From NCBI RefSeq assembly GCF_001411555.2, contig NC_049912.1, positions 24,623,722 to 24,687,721 on the forward strand: 64,000 bases of DNA, given 5' to 3'. Position 1 is the stretch's first letter, and each line of letters begins with the position of its first letter. The translations under genes were made by a program, and so were the position numbers. Shown in pieces: positions 24,427 to 40,163 of this stretch. Under the pieces are notes generated by a model. That model did not search any database and was not told the DNA's origin. It saw only the letters and a list, made by a program, of their open reading frames with translations. Origin of the DNA: Juglans regia. Its lineage: Eukaryota > Streptophyta > Magnoliopsida > Fagales > Juglandaceae.

Positions 24427-26931
24427 TTAGTAGTTTGAGGACCAGTTGGCAGCACTCCCGACTCTGGGCATGCCAACAGCTTCCCTCTTAGACTCTGCGT
24501 CCACCGTGAATGTTGCACCACACACCTGGCCGGAACTGTCCACCCTTGGCACTGGCTTCACCTCATTAAGGGGGTGTTCAAAACTCCTCAAGCCTTTGGA
24601 GGAAGTGAAAAAGCATCCTTTGTAAAACAACGGAAATGGGTAAATTAGCAATGATGCAGTCATGCCCATATGGTAAAATCAAACTTCCCTAGAAATAGTC
24701 TATAGTGACCAAAATTTCATGCGAATTAAAACAGGAAAAACAACAGAAAGCAAGTCTTGAGTTTCAAACAATGTGGTAGATAGGGAATGGTGGATGATAA
24801 AAATGGCAACCAACAGTATGCAATGTAGATTTTAATGTGTATCTTACTAAAGCAATTTGGACTCGCCCGCATCCCTATGTTTCTTATATTTTGGTCCTAA
24901 ATCGTCTAGCAACATATTTCAAAGCCTGCATAAATTTTTTTCTCTTGCGTTCCATGCCAATATTTGTTGTCATCAGGATAATAGAAGACAGCAATAGAGG
25001 AGCTATAAAGGAAATAATCCACCATTCACAACGATTTTCCTAAGGTGAAATAAACTGCTTTTCCATGATTATATACCTTTAGGAAATGGTGCAAAAGATT
25101 TCCCGCAGCCCTTCTTCACAATTTCATCATCATCTGAAAGAACAAGATGGCCTTCAGAATCAGTACCCCAGAAGAAGGGAACACTTCCATCAGCATCCTG
25201 TATAAGCAGAAGGCAGAATTAGCTCAAGTAAAGCAGATGGTGATCAGTACGAAGAAAGGTACAAGAATTATGTGGGGCCCATAACATAGAAGCATAAAGT
25301 TTTAGGAAGAAATGTATACTCACAGCAGCTATAAATGCGGCTTTTGAAGCACTGTCATAGAGAATAAACGCAAACTTCCCTTGGATATCTCTGACAACCT
25401 GATCAGCAGGATAAGGGCCACGGTCTCTCAGGGTTCTGTAAGCTTCTATGACAATGACAACCTCATTCGCAGTTTTGTTCAACCCATATTGTTGCTTAAG
25501 CAGAGCAACATTTTCAATGTGGCCTTGAAACAAGCAGAAAATGTCGTCCACCACAGCAAACAATCTAACAGCGAAAAGATGTGGAAGATCAACAGTGAAT
25601 TAGAAGAACCAACAAAAAAGAGAGCATCATTAGAGAGAAAATAACACAAAAATTTGATCGAGGATAGTCCAGCAGAAAATTATCCACTTGGTTCTTCCGT
25701 GGGATATGAAGACAGAACTCAGTGTTTTAGAATGTAATGCAAAATTACAATACAAGTCAACAAGACCAATGAAAGCATTATCTATAACATATAAATATAA
25801 TTCCATATCAAATAAAAGAAAAAACTTAAAATCACCAGAAATGTAATGTTTGTTCATTCAAAAGTTCCTAAGGATTGCCAAAATATTAGAATAATCAAAG
25901 TGATCATAACCAACTAGTTGGATCAGTCTTTTGTTTTATCTCAAAACCATTACCGAGACAGATGAAACTAAAGACAAAATAAGATCTTTACATTTGGATT
26001 ACATGCCATTGTAAGATAGACATAACCTGAGATATAATACGTAAGATATAAAATATTGATTGAATAAGTAAGTTGATAGAAACCACTGATCAAATAAGAT
26101 ACAAATGATTCATTAATCATGGGGTTTGTGGGCAGGTCCTGTTAGCCAATAAAATCTAGAAAAAACCAGAAATACACTAATTTAAATATTTAATAGCAGC
26201 AAATTCGAAGCAAACTTCTCATTATTATTGTTCTTTAGTATTATTGTTGTTCTTTAGTAATATTTCTGAGGCAACAAACGAAGCATTAGCAGTTGCAGCC
26301 CCAACTCACTCTATTCAATTAGAAAAGCTAGCAAGAGGGCACCGAGATCTGTGAAATAATGCAAATATCTTCAAAATTCAGTCACCAAATGTAAATCTAC
26401 GAATCAAAAGTCTCAAATACTACGCTTCACAATAAAAAATTTGATCGTCCTTTTGTCACTACAGATAAGGACGACATTTATTTTGACACGTCGAACAGGG
26501 ACCAAATATAAATATCAAATAATAAACTTATCCGAAAATAAATAAATATCAAGAAAATAAAGCTAACGTGCTATTGGTCCCCTAAAAACACAAGGAAACC
26601 AACAGATGAAAAAAGGAAAAAAGCAAACGACCCAGAAATTAGCATAATCGGATCAACTCCAAATAAATTGAAAAAAAAAGATATGTTTAATTTTTTTTGA
26701 GTTTTTTGAGACGTGTATGGTGTAGATGTACCTGGGGAGGAGGGGGTTCTGCTTGTTGAGCGAGTATGATATGAGGCCGTCGGAGCCGAGGTTGACAGTG
26801 ACAGATCCAGGGTGCGTCGAGCCGAAGTGGTGGACCAGAACCCCATCTTTCAGAGCCAAGACCGGGCCGGAGTGGGGGCTATGCAGAGCCTCGGGGCTCT
26901 TCGCCACCGATTTGTCAAAAACTGCCAGCAT
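24427..26931 (-). CDS. Aluminium-induced protein with YGL and LRDR motifs (stem-specific TSJT1-like)
   Basis: Four minus-strand exons, 26931-26732, 25564-25324, 25197-25077 and 24617-24427, join in phase to 250 codons plus TAA, normal for this plant family (DUF3700, class-II glutamine amidotransferase-like fold). It begins MLAVFDKSVAKSPEALHSP. The name motifs are present: QQYGL and YRTLRDRGPYP, both in exon 2, which also has LFAVVDDIFCLFQG and GKFAFILYD. Exon 3 gives FFWGTDSEGHLVLSDD and GKSFAPFPKG. Exon 4 has FEHPLNEVKPVPRVDSSG and ends AANWSSNY. Family members respond to aluminium, auxin or dormancy state, but the biochemical role is not settled. The 5' UTR has a GA tract at 26966-26982. 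The gene looks intact. Confidence 0.93.
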
Positions 26932-28269
26932 TTTCCTCTTGCTTTCTTAATCGTCGATCCAATGCAGAGAGAGAGAGAGAGACGGAGACTGCTTGTGTGC
27001 GACTGGAAAGTAAGGAAAATGAGGTTTGGTTAAATACGATTCGTTGAATTGGAAACTTTTGTTTTCCGATATTACCCCCTTCTCCTTTTGCGAATTAGAT
27101 ATGGTTTGGACACGGCTTTTTTACTTTTTTCTTTTTTTTAAACAAGTTTCGACAGAGCTTTATTAATTTGTCTCTTAAGGGTTCGTTGGGTTAACTCCTC
27201 TCAACTCTTCTCAATTAATTATTATAATTTTTTTAAATTTTAATATAAAATATAATAAATAATTCAATTTTTTTAAATCTCAAAATAATAATAATATTAA
27301 AAAATAATATTCTAATAATATTTTATCATCTCAACTCAACTCAACTCAACTCAGTTCAACATCTAAACGCAGCCTAAGTCTTAACTGAGAGAGAAATGAA
27401 ATATACCATGTTACCATCTCATATTTTTATTTTATTAAATAAGATACTAAAATATAACATATTTATTATTATTAAATAATAAAAAATTATTTAATAAAAA
27501 ATCATCTAATAATAATAAATATAATATATATTATATAGTAAGATAGTGGTATGAAGTATAAAATTTTCATTTTCATTTTTCAAATCCAATGAACGCCTTT
27601 TGTAGGGAAATGAGTTGTATTTTATATTTCATTGACATTAGTTAAATCAATACCAATGCTCTTAATAGCAATTGGGATTAAATAAATGGATAATGATAGG
27701 CTTATTACTTTCTATCACCTATTTATTATTCTCTTTCTTTTTTTAAATTTTATTTTATTTTATTTACTGATTAAAAAAGTGACTATTAATAAAATTGTAT
27801 AATTTTTTAATTTTTTTTCTTAATGATTAATAATGTTAAAAAAATACTTAAAATAAAATAACAAAAAATAAAATAAAAGTTTCAAATACATTGCCCAAAC
27901 TCATCAAAATCAAACCAAGCTGCTTCTGATCGATCAAAAGCAGCAGTTTGGCCCCATCGACCTTGTTGCTTGAGATCCATACCGACAAGAGGAATATAGT
28001 ACCCATCATGATTTGTATCCTCATTATCTATGATTCATTCCCAATAAACATATTCAAGAAACAAATATTAATTTTTATTTTTATTTTCACATTCTTTTTA
28101 AAAAATAAATTAACTAGGAATTAAGTTAAGTTAAATCAGTCTGTCTAAAACTCTTGTACTTGAGAAGCAATAAGTCAATAGTATAAACCAATGCATTTCG
28201 CACCACAAAAGGAACTCAACTATAAGCCTCATTTTGTTGCTAAGCAGACACTAAAATTAATCAGACAAC
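26932..28269. other. Intergenic between YGL/LRDR gene and p24 gene
   Basis: It holds the promoter and 5' UTR of the minus-strand YGL/LRDR gene, a Tourist-like MITE (27179-27374), and AT-rich repeat sequence at 27690-27890 sharing words with 15.9 kb and 61.8 kb (AAAGTGACTATTAATAAAAT). No gene was recognised. Confidence 0.55.
27179..27374. mobile_element. Tourist-like MITE
   Basis: The 196-bp element begins GGGTTCGTTGGGTT and ends ATCTAAACGCAGCC. It is flanked by TAA at 27176-27178 and 27375-27377. The right end has the family's CAACTCAACTCAACTCA run, and the interior is the family's AT-rich body. It lies about 250 bp upstream of the YGL/LRDR start codon, so it may lie within that promoter. 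Confidence 0.8.
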
Positions 28270-31256
28270 TCAAACTCGGTTGTATGCCACTGATTTGCTG
28301 AAAAGCTGCCGTATATAGATGACTTGTAGAGCACTTGCAGCGGCCAGCAAGATGTACTCTCCAACGGTGTAGAATACAACTCGTTTTCGGGTGCTCTCAT
28401 TTGCTAAAGAAGAAGCAGAGTGGCAAGTAATCAGTACATTGTTGATGTGTTACATCATAAAATCATGATGAAATCTCTTTATTGATGAAATATCCAGAAG
28501 CAGTAAACAAGAAGTGCATTGAATATGAGTAGGAATGATCTAAATGATGGATAACATTGACGAACAATCTAGAAAGAAGGCAGTGTTACAAGCAACAAGT
28601 TATATTCATCAAAGATGAGCATGAATGCATGAACTCAAACACCACTCCACCAGACAACCTGCTTGAGCATTGCTAGAAAATATTTTTTTATAAACATATC
28701 GTATCACAGTGATCAATGTAGGTTTACTTGATAGATACAAATAATCAAGTAAACAAACAAAGCAGAAAGATAATTCTCTCCTTCCTTTTTTCTTGGCATA
28801 TTGCTTTCCTTCAAAGATGTAATTCCATTGCCCTCATACAATTATCAGAAAGACCATAATTTTCTTTTTCTTAAGTGCTTTATGTTGCGCTGATGCTGAA
28901 ATCACAAAATTATTACACAAACATGCAAATGCATGGACATGTAGAAGAGAAATGCTATACCCACTTGGATGAAGAAACCTTGACTTGTTCAAAAAACAAT
29001 TAAATAGATTGTTTGTTAATACAGGTAGACTACCTACAAAGGATCAGACTAGTTTGTGCGTGTCAATGTGTTGAGTAACTTACCCAAAGTTACGCTATTG
29101 AAAACTTGTTTTCAAATAAATTAGATCAAATGTTCTTTACACAAATGCCAAATTTCATGACAATTGGATGAAATTTACTATGAAATCAATAAACTTAATT
29201 GTTTAGTATGTGATTACCAGCATATTTAGAAGGCATGTGGATTTAACAAAATACTATTGCATCAAAAAGCTATTGGCGGTATAAGTCTTTTTAAAGTTAC
29301 ACTAGCTTAGCTTGAACCTAACCATATATTAATATTCCCCGCAGTACACCTGTAAAACAGATACACAGGCATCTTGCATGTGGGAAATTCCCATGTCTGA
29401 TTGGTGTCTGTCACAAAAGATACACTAAAATGAATTAGGTATATCTCTAGAATTGCGAGAAAACCACAAAATGACATTTATATCAAATTGTGATCATCAT
29501 TTCAATTCATGGAAAATAAAACTACTTACTACGGCGATGCCGAGCATCACGTGCTTTCAAGTACTTCTGCTCCGCTGTAACAGACTCCAGTGCCTCTCTC
29601 AGTTCAGCGATTTTAACGTTTATTGGGTTCAAATGTTCTGGAAAGAGACACCATATAAAGTTATAAAGGCAGAACAAAAGGAATTATAAAGCATATATCA
29701 GCTCCTTAAGCAAGTTGCTTGGGCTATCAAAGGTCAAGTTATTTCTTGTCACAATGGCAACACAGATTTGAAAATACATGGATGATGAAAAGAATATCAG
29801 AATCTGCTAATAGAAACATATTGAGAGGTTTTAACATACCATCTTTGGCCAGGTCATGCTCATTGGGAATATGGCCAACGTGTATGTAGAAAGAAACAGT
29901 CTCTGGTGTCGCATAAGAATTATGAAAACAGAATTTATACATTCCACTTCGTGGGGCCTTAAACTCAAACTTGTCCCCGGATGTTCCCTTCAGAGTGTGC
30001 ACCGTATTACCTGCTGGAGATGTCACCTGCACAACACCCCATAATTAGGATGTATAAACAACTAATTCAAGACTAAATAGATATCTGTTATCTGGTAAAT
30101 AGATATAATCCTCATGCCTTGGACTAACTAAGAGTTCACATTTATTACGTATCTCTTTCTTAAATTATTTCTGAAAATATTCAACTTTCTACAAATACAG
30201 CCAAGGGCATATCTCATAATATCAGTTCCAGCTACAACATGCAGGGCGAGGAGACTAGGGTCTGAGGTGCCTATTTTGCCACTATTTCTCATTCACATGT
30301 TTTCTTCATTTATGTGCCAATTTGTTCCTCAATATGTTTCTTACTTCCTTCAGCTCTGTTTAGACTTATATTTATTTTTCCTCCTTTTTCATGTTTTTTT
30401 TAGGTTATTTAGAAATGATAAACATCACAGCATTAGTCGTAAATCAAGCATTTTTCGGTATTTTAATTCTCAGATTAAAAACATGCACGTTTATCTTTGA
30501 TTTGGCGAAGATATCAGGCAAATGCAGCATCCGGAGTAATGCACTTAAACTGAAGCTTCAAACCAAAAAATAACGATACAGAAGGAAATGACATTATGAC
30601 ACAGATCATTAGTAGACGTTGTATTATGGCTATTGAAGAATACAGCAGCTTGAACAAGTACGACACTTTCTTCTATTTACAGTAAACGTTACAAAGAATT
30701 CACAATCGAACAGCCATAATCATCATCTATTCCGAGCAAAGAATCAAACAGGGAGAAAATGAGGGCAATGATGTCTCTTAAAAATATTATACCACGCTGA
30801 GCTGTACCTAACCCACCTCCCTAAAATCTGGTAGCATGGATTCGGATTTTAAGAAAAAGCTAAACATAACGTGAAATCATATCATTTGCTCCAATTCCTC
30901 ATCAAACAAAAAAAGATCCTTCACACAATTCTCTTTTTTTAACAATAGACATATTTTGTTTTCTTCAAATCCGAGAAAAAAGTTAGGGAGAGAGAGAGAG
31001 AGCACAATCAAACACCAATCACTTAGCAAAGAAGAAATATTGAATGAGAATTGCATACGGTAAAATCGATGCCGGGGTGATCGGAGCTCCAGAAGATGTC
31101 GTGGTCGACGACCACGAAGTTTCCAGAGACGGTGTCGCCCTCGTAAAGCACATACTCGTAGACACACTCGACGTCGTTGACCGTGACCGACAGCGACGAG
31201 ATTCTGCCAAGGAAGCTAAATAGCATCAGAAGAACCCTTAACATCCAGATCTTCAT
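28270..31256 (-). CDS. p24 family (emp24/gp25L/p24) cargo receptor, beta-2 type
   Basis: Four minus-strand exons, 31256-31059, 30026-29840, 29637-29530 and 28403-28270, join in phase to 208 codons plus TGA, the usual length of plant p24-beta-2. Order: signal peptide (MKIWMLRVLLMLFSFLGRIS); lumenal GOLD domain (VECVYEYVLYEGDTVSG, DKFEFKAPRSGMYKFCFHN with its conserved cysteine pair, SFYIHVGHI); coiled-coil linker (EHLNPINVKIAELREALES); one C-terminal transmembrane helix (GEYILLAAASALQVIYI); short tail ending SKSVAYNRV. Known role: type I membrane protein of COPI/COPII vesicles cycling between ER and Golgi. The start was placed at the MKIW methionine because upstream in-frame codons add a charged stretch before the signal peptide. 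The gene is divergent from AKR-1. Confidence 0.94.
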
Positions 31257-31775
31257 CACGCTTCTCTCTCTCTGCCCCCTCTCCATTTTTTTCCCCTAAT
31301 AAAATCAATCTGTGACAGATTTTGAAAGTTGAAGAGAACTCTCCCAACACGTCGATACGGCACCGTATCACAGTCGAGCGTGTTACATTGAAACGAGGCC
31401 GTTCAGACTTCAAAGTAAGTCTTGTTGGTTTTTTTTTTTTTAGAATTCTTTAGGTTTGGATATTGGATTTTGTCTGCATTTCTCATTATTTTTTTTATAG
31501 TTATCACGGTTTTTTTCCACCTTAAATAAGAATTTTTTTTCAATAAAATTAAGAAATGGATCACTCTTGAATATGCGATCTTCGTCTTTTCTAAAAAATT
31601 AAAAAAAAAAAAAAAAAAACACTAAAACATGAGTTTTGACTTTTGAGACAAAAGCGTGGGTACTAAAATCATTTCGCTTAAAGATGGATGGTACCATGAG
31701 CAGAACAGCAGCTGCCTGAGCGTACTACTCTTCAATTCTCTAAGCACCGGTTCCACTTCCTTGTAGAGAGTAAAC
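31257..31775. promoter_or_regulatory. Shared divergent promoter region, p24 gene / AKR-1
   Basis: 519 bp separate the two start codons, which face away from each other, so this interval must hold both 5' UTRs and promoters. It contains a CT-rich stretch just upstream of the p24 start and T/A runs at 31429-31441 and 31600-31619. I see no clear TATA box for either gene. Confidence 0.55.
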
Positions 31776-34384
<2,609 letters not shown>

Positions 34385-35861
34385 AATATTTGCCAATTTC
34401 TTTATGCTTTCTCTATGTATTTTGGTTTGTTCAAGAACAATATATGCAGCAAAAGGAACTGTCGAAAACACGTTCTATATAAAAACATGGAGTTCTTTGT
34501 TGCGTATCTTCTTCGCGATTGAACTCACAGCATAGTATCCATGTTTTGCCCATAAACATGTTTTGCTCTACGATGGAAATGAACTGACCCATTTCTTTTC
34601 GGCCACCTCCATACCACAAATCCCTCACCTTTGTGGCCTCACCATAGCACTCCTTGTCTCTTCGGTTGTTGATCTTTCAACTCCTAATTCAATGTCATAC
34701 GACTAACATGTCAAGCTGACACGTAGCCCAAGTTGCTGAAACGACGTTATCTAGACAACCTTTAGCAAGCAAAACCTCATGCATTGATACCTGCCATGTG
34801 TCGGTGTCAAGGATGTGTAGCCAAAGCTTCCGCCCGTCTGATTGCAACTTTCTGACTATATTTCTTGTTTTCCTAATAAAAGATTCAGAGGATAAAGCTA
34901 ATGAACATCTCCATCAAACATGCCACAGTAGTTATTGAGGCTTCCAATCACAGTCACTCAATTTCACATAAACCTAACAGATCAAAAAGTAAACAAACCT
35001 AGATGAATTGAGAACTAAAAAAGGAATCTGAAGTACCTCTTGCTGTTGCAGAGGAACAACAGCTCCTGTGGCCATCTCTTCTTGTTTCCATTGAGAGTTC
35101 TAGCAAAGAATGCCTCTAAAACTCGACAACAGCGACGAAAACATTTGGAGACAACTGTTGCGCGTCTCTCCTCATTTAGCATCTGCAGTGAGTAGTCTCC
35201 AGCTCTCTCTCTCTCTCTCTCTCTCTCTCATTGAGTTGTTTTGTTTCTTTCTCTCTACAGGCACGCACAGAGTTTTGCAATTATGGAGGAGCATTGTAAA
35301 AAATAAAAAATAAATAAAAAAATAAAAAACGAAACGAAGAAGATACGATAATTCCAACCCCTATGTATCCTTCATTTTGAATATTGTAGCCGGTAATATA
35401 TTTTTCAACGGGTTCTTAAATTTTGAAATTTCTAGCCGTTAGTAGTTTTAAAGTGAAAATATGAAATACAACGGTCAAAATAATATCCTTCTCTACGGTT
35501 ACTAATTTTATGTTCTAGGAATTCCTATCCGTTACTTGTTTAGTTATTTTATTTTATAAAGAATATGATTAGGACTCAGGTGTAACTTTTGTTCGTGGGG
35601 GAGTTTCTGACCGTTGGATGGATATCAAATCGAAATGACTGGGATATATCCTTGTATGCAATTTCCACTGATTATTGCTTCCTGAGTTGTGAGTATTCGC
35701 ATATTTGTGGATAAATTTGCAGAATGGTTCAATCACTATTAGGTATTGAATATGTTGGAAAGATTTGATAAAACTGTTATTAAAAACATTTTTCTCTTGA
35801 AGTTTTTCCTACTCTAGGAGGTCAAGATGAGCGTCAATGATATTTCGTCATTTCTGAAGCA
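34385..35861. other. AKR-1 3' UTR and intergenic spacer
   Basis: It includes the AKR-1 3' UTR (CAAGAACAATATATGCAG near 34433 is echoed after AKR-2 near 50715). A (CT)n tract at 35204-35229 and an A-rich run near 35296-35330 follow. The 67-codon frame at 35110-35313 translates the CT tract and is not supported. Confidence 0.5.
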
Positions 35862-36205
35862 AAGCAAAGCCATTATTTTTATAGATTAAATAGAACTAGC
35901 CACCTTGATATATATTGGCATTGCAATATTACCATCCAGAAAAATTCAAGGCAGCTTTGCATTATTATCACCTCAATTCATTTGAAATAAATATATTTTT
36001 ATTATAAAATCGCTATTCGATAGTAGGTAGTATTTTATAGAAATGTCACTTAGTTAAAAAACTGACTTATAAAAAAAACCATAAAAATAGCTTGCACGCT
36101 TCAGGTATATGGCATTACCCTTTCAAATAACTTTATTTCAAATGAATTATAAAAAATTAAAATTATTTCCAATAAAATAAGTAGTTTTTTTATTATAAAA
36201 TATGT
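35862..36205. repeat. Duplicated block, partner at 58760-59375
   Basis: About 340 bp downstream of AKR-1 (containing AACTAGCCACCTTGAT, TCAAGGCAGCTTTGC, CGCTATTCGATAGTAG and CATTACCCTTTCAAATAAC) recur in the same order at 58760-59375, beside the broken reductase copy. Differences are small indels plus a MITE inserted in the 58.8-kb copy. This is direct evidence that the duplication unit of the reductase array included flanking DNA. Confidence 0.85.
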
Positions 36206-36537
36206 TCTGAAACGGTAAATAAAAGTATCGACAAAATAAGCATTTTACAAACACCGGAAAAAGAAAGAAGAAAAAAACTGATTTTGCATTTAAGACATAA
36301 TTTTAAGGTAAACTGTTTGTTGTTTGAGGATGGGAAACAATGTCGGCTAATTTCTAGGGCTGGCACTTACTATTCGCTAGGTACGAAGACGCGGGTTTGC
36401 AACAAGGCGAAGGGAGGAGGGATGGGATTGGGGCTCAAGGGGAGGCAGAAAAAAAATTTAAACTGACTTGCCATAGTGTCACTATCGGTTTGTGGATTTT
36501 TTTTTTTTTTTTCCTCAGCAAATAGAAAGATTCATTA
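36206..36537. other. Intergenic
   Basis: A short spacer with a T-run at 36497-36512. The 60-codon frame at 36284-36466 matches nothing known. Confidence 0.5.
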
Positions 36538-37104
36538 AGAACTCTCATTAGATTAGTTAAAGTTAAAGTATATTTTTTATAAATATAAGATGAATTTAGC
36601 ATTTAGCTATTACATTTACATAAGTTTCTACATTGGAATAGTTATTTTTTTATTATATGATAATAAAATAATATAAGATAAATTTAACTTTGACTATTCA
36701 CATCAAATCTTCATATTGGATTATCCATTTATTCATTATATAGTAATGAGTAATTAATAATTTTAAAAAAAATTTAATTTTTTAATTATGAATTTATTTT
36801 ATTTTATCATATTTTACTATTCATAATATTATATATTAATTAGTAATTGTATTTTAATTATATTTTTTCAATTGTCATTTAAAATGGAGAGAGAAATAAT
36901 TTATATTAAATGGAGAGAGAAAAAAAGAATATAAAATAGATTTGATGAATGAATAGTTCCTTTCAAATTTTGAAATAATTTTAGATATTACTGTAGCTAT
37001 ATTCCAAATATTTAGAATATAGCTATTTCAATGTGAGCTATTTTATGACTTAATAGCTAAATTCTTATTAGATTTAACTTTTAACTAATATAATGAGAAT
37101 GCTC
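36538..37104. mobile_element. MITE of the GAGCATT family, 3-bp TTA target duplication
   Basis: The left end AGAACTCTCATTAGATTAG pairs with the right end, which in reverse reads GAGCATTCTCATTATATTAG. Inverted similarity continues into AGTTAAAGTT. TTA flanks both sides (36535-36537, 37105-37107). The interior is AT-rich and non-coding. It is related to the elements at 40164 and 61116. Confidence 0.7.
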
Positions 37105-37129
37105 TTAGAGATGGAATAGTTCTTACAGA

Positions 37130-39745
37130 GTAATGCAACTACAACAATTACGGCAATAATTACAAAGAAATAAAAGGTGGATCTTTTTCACTATGGAACT
37201 CCAACATGCATTGAGGTATTCTGTTAAGGGGGTTGTTGTGGAAAAAATTGTTCGTTGCTCCTCATTGTGCAATGAAATGCGCGCATTAATTTTGAAATCG
37301 ATGTATTTTGGTTGCTTCCCATTTGTCAAAATTCTGAAGCATAATCCTTGTGTCTCTGATTGTGGCTTCTATTATCTAGTCTGATTTTTTTTTAGTTTGT
37401 TGTAGTGCTTCAACGACCATTTGTGAATCACCTTTTAGAATGATGTTTATGTGCTGATGTAGAAGGGCTTCCTATACACCTATACTTGCTGCCATTGCCT
37501 CTCCTAGATTTGGATTCCTTGATCTTGAGAATTTTGTAACTACAAAGATAACTCAACCATCATGGATTCTGTAGACTACTGCTGCTGCACTCCCAGACTC
37601 CCTGACTATTGTGTCGAATGAAATTGAGAGAAAATCTGGTGGAGGAGGAGTCTAGAAATGAGTATTTCCTAGTGATTGCCACTCCCATGCATTGCAGTGT
37701 TCTTTGTAAGACTTTAGGACCTTTGCAACAAACTGATCAGTATTTATTGTGTGGGAATCATGAATGATTTGGTTCCGATAGAACCAAATATTGTCCATGG
37801 CTAAGATTGCAAAAAGCTAGAATTTTTAGACGACTTGGATCATTATAGAAAGACTGATGTTTGGATTTAGAATAAAAAAGATCTAGTTAGTGATGTCTTG
37901 ATTAGCCATCCTATCTACGTTTAAGGGCCAAGGGAATTGGCGCCACAAAATTCTTGAATAGGGACATCTTAAGAAAAGATGCGAAAGATTTTCCTCTTTT
38001 GTGTTGCAGATGGGGCAAAGAGTCTGATCCTCTGAAAGGGATAAGCAGTTTTTTAGGAGGCTTCTAGTAGGCAAGATATTTTTAATCACTTTCTAGAGGA
38101 ACATTTTGAGCCTATCTTGAATTTTGAGGGATCAAAGTTTCTTCCAGATGGGCAAGCGGTGTTATGAATTTAGCCCCTGATGTTGGGAAATAAGGGTTGC
38201 ATAAGCTGATTTGATTGAGAATTTTCTAGAAGAATGATGAACCCATTTGATGCTATCTTTCTTGTTGTGGAAATTAAAAAGAGCTAAAATGATATTTTCT
38301 ATGTCATTCACAGAGCTCTCTAAGAATAGAGCTTGAAGTAGAAGACTATTCTATCGCCTGGGTTGCTCGAGGGTAAGCTCAACAACTTTCATGTGTGGGT
38401 CAAGGATGATGGATGAGTGTGAGGCATTAGGAATAAATATGTTCAGAGAAGGGATCTAGGGATCACACCACACTTGAGTGTCAAACCCATAATTGATTTG
38501 GAAACAAAGACTGGTGGCTAGGAGATCTCGTTGCTTTAATAGACATTTCCAAAACCTCGAATCAGATTGCTTGCATCTCACATCAAGCTAGTTGGAAGAA
38601 TTAAAATAATTTTTTGTTTGGAAATTTTTCCAAACATAGTATCATCACTAATGAGATGCTATCCAAGTTTACTCAAAAGGACTTTGTTAAAAGAAGTGGT
38701 TGTTCTAATCCCTAAGCCCCCCAATGATTTTGGTCGGCAGATCAAGCTCTAAGATTTAGGGGTGAAATTGTGCATTTTTTTCTGACCAAAGCCCCACAAG
38801 AACTTCATGCAAGCTCTATCAAGTTGACTAGAGATACTCTTGGGGATCCACATACTTGACACGATGTGAGAGGGAATTGTGTTTGCGACTTATCTGATCA
38901 AAGTAGTTCTTCCCGCTTGAGAGAGTAGTTTAGATTTCCAGCCTGAGAGCTTAGATTGGACTTTTTCAACAATGTCTTTAAAGAGGATCTAAGCAGGGGC
39001 ATCAAAGCTGAGGGTGAGACCTAGATATTTGACTCTACTAGTGCAGGCTTTGAAATTGAGGATTTCTTTCACTTTTCTTTTCAAAGACATGTGAGTATTG
39101 TTACTGAATTGTATGGAGGATTTGTTGGCATTGATCTTTTGACCTGACCAGGATGAGTAAATCTTGAGACAATTTTGGAATGCTCTAGCAATATTGGATG
39201 AGGCAGTACCAAAGAGGATAAGATTGTTTGCAAAGAGGAGATGGGTAAGGGAGGGACCTCTCCTACTTATACTAATTCCATTGATATTGCCTAGATTTTC
39301 CTCTCTTGAGATGAGCCTAGATAGTATGTCACTTCCAATAATGAATAGGAAAGAGGATAATGGGTCTCATTGCCTTAATCCTTGAGATGGGGTGAAATGA
39401 CCATGAGGACTCCCATTTACGATGACAGAGTAGGAAACTATGGATATACACTCCTTAATCCAATTAATCCATATTTGACTAAAGCCTAAGCAAGTTAGAA
39501 CTTTGATAAGAAAATCCCATTCCATAAAATCGAAGGCTTTCTCCATGTCTATCTTTACTGCCATCAAACCATTTTTTCCTTTTTTTCTTTTCAAGTGATG
39601 GAAGATCTCCTGGGCAACGGTGGTATTTTCTTGGATTAATTTACTTGGGATAAAAGCTGATTGTTGTGGGGAGATGAATTTATGAAGCACAGATTTAAGC
39701 CTGTTGGCAAGAATTTTTTTAGATGATTTTATAACATACGTTTGA
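37130..39745 (-). pseudogene. Decayed LINE pol on the minus strand: RT, zf-RVT, partial RNase H
   Basis: Read from high to low coordinate. Reverse transcriptase at about 39740-39360 (KFISPQQSAFIPSKLIQENT, VKIDMEKAFDFMEWDFL, INWIKECISIVSYSVIVNG, PSQGLRQ). The palm motif near 39220 reads HLLFANNLILFG, where active elements have FADD. zf-RVT at 38089-37883 (NILPTRSLLKN, CPICNTKEENLSHLFLRCPY). A poorly preserved RNase H region lies near 37500 (PNLGEAMAASIG). Many stops and frame changes separate the pieces. It has no endonuclease and starts inside RT, so it is 5' truncated. It is a different insertion from those at 3.5 and 16.6 kb. Confidence 0.85.
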
Positions 39746-40163
39746 CATGCTTATTGATCTGAATTGATGGACAATGTTGGGAGTCTGTGTTTTTGGGATG
39801 AGCACAATTTATGGAATTTATTTGTGTCTTTAGCAGTCCTATGAATTAAATAATGAAAGATTCTCTCACTAGCTGACAATGTATTATCTTATCATCCCAT
39901 GATGTGACATTAGATAATTAGAGATTATTTATTATATTTTACTTATAAACTATCATTTAATGTCACATCATAAGATAATGATTATATATTTTTTTTCTAT
40001 ATTCAATTCTATTATCTTTCATTCAAGAAAAAAATTCATTCTTAAAAGGAAATATATTTTTTGTATAGACAGATTGAACTGATTTTGTGATGGAATAAAA
40101 AAATGGGTTGGGCTCAATGAAGTATGAATCATTAATATAGAGACTATTTAGGCTTGAGGCTTA
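39746..40163. other. Intergenic
   Basis: AT-rich spacer between the LINE and the next MITE. No gene. Words such as ATGATGTGACATTAGATAA and TGTCACATCATAAGATAA near 39900-39975 form an inverted pair and may be another small element. Confidence 0.45.
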
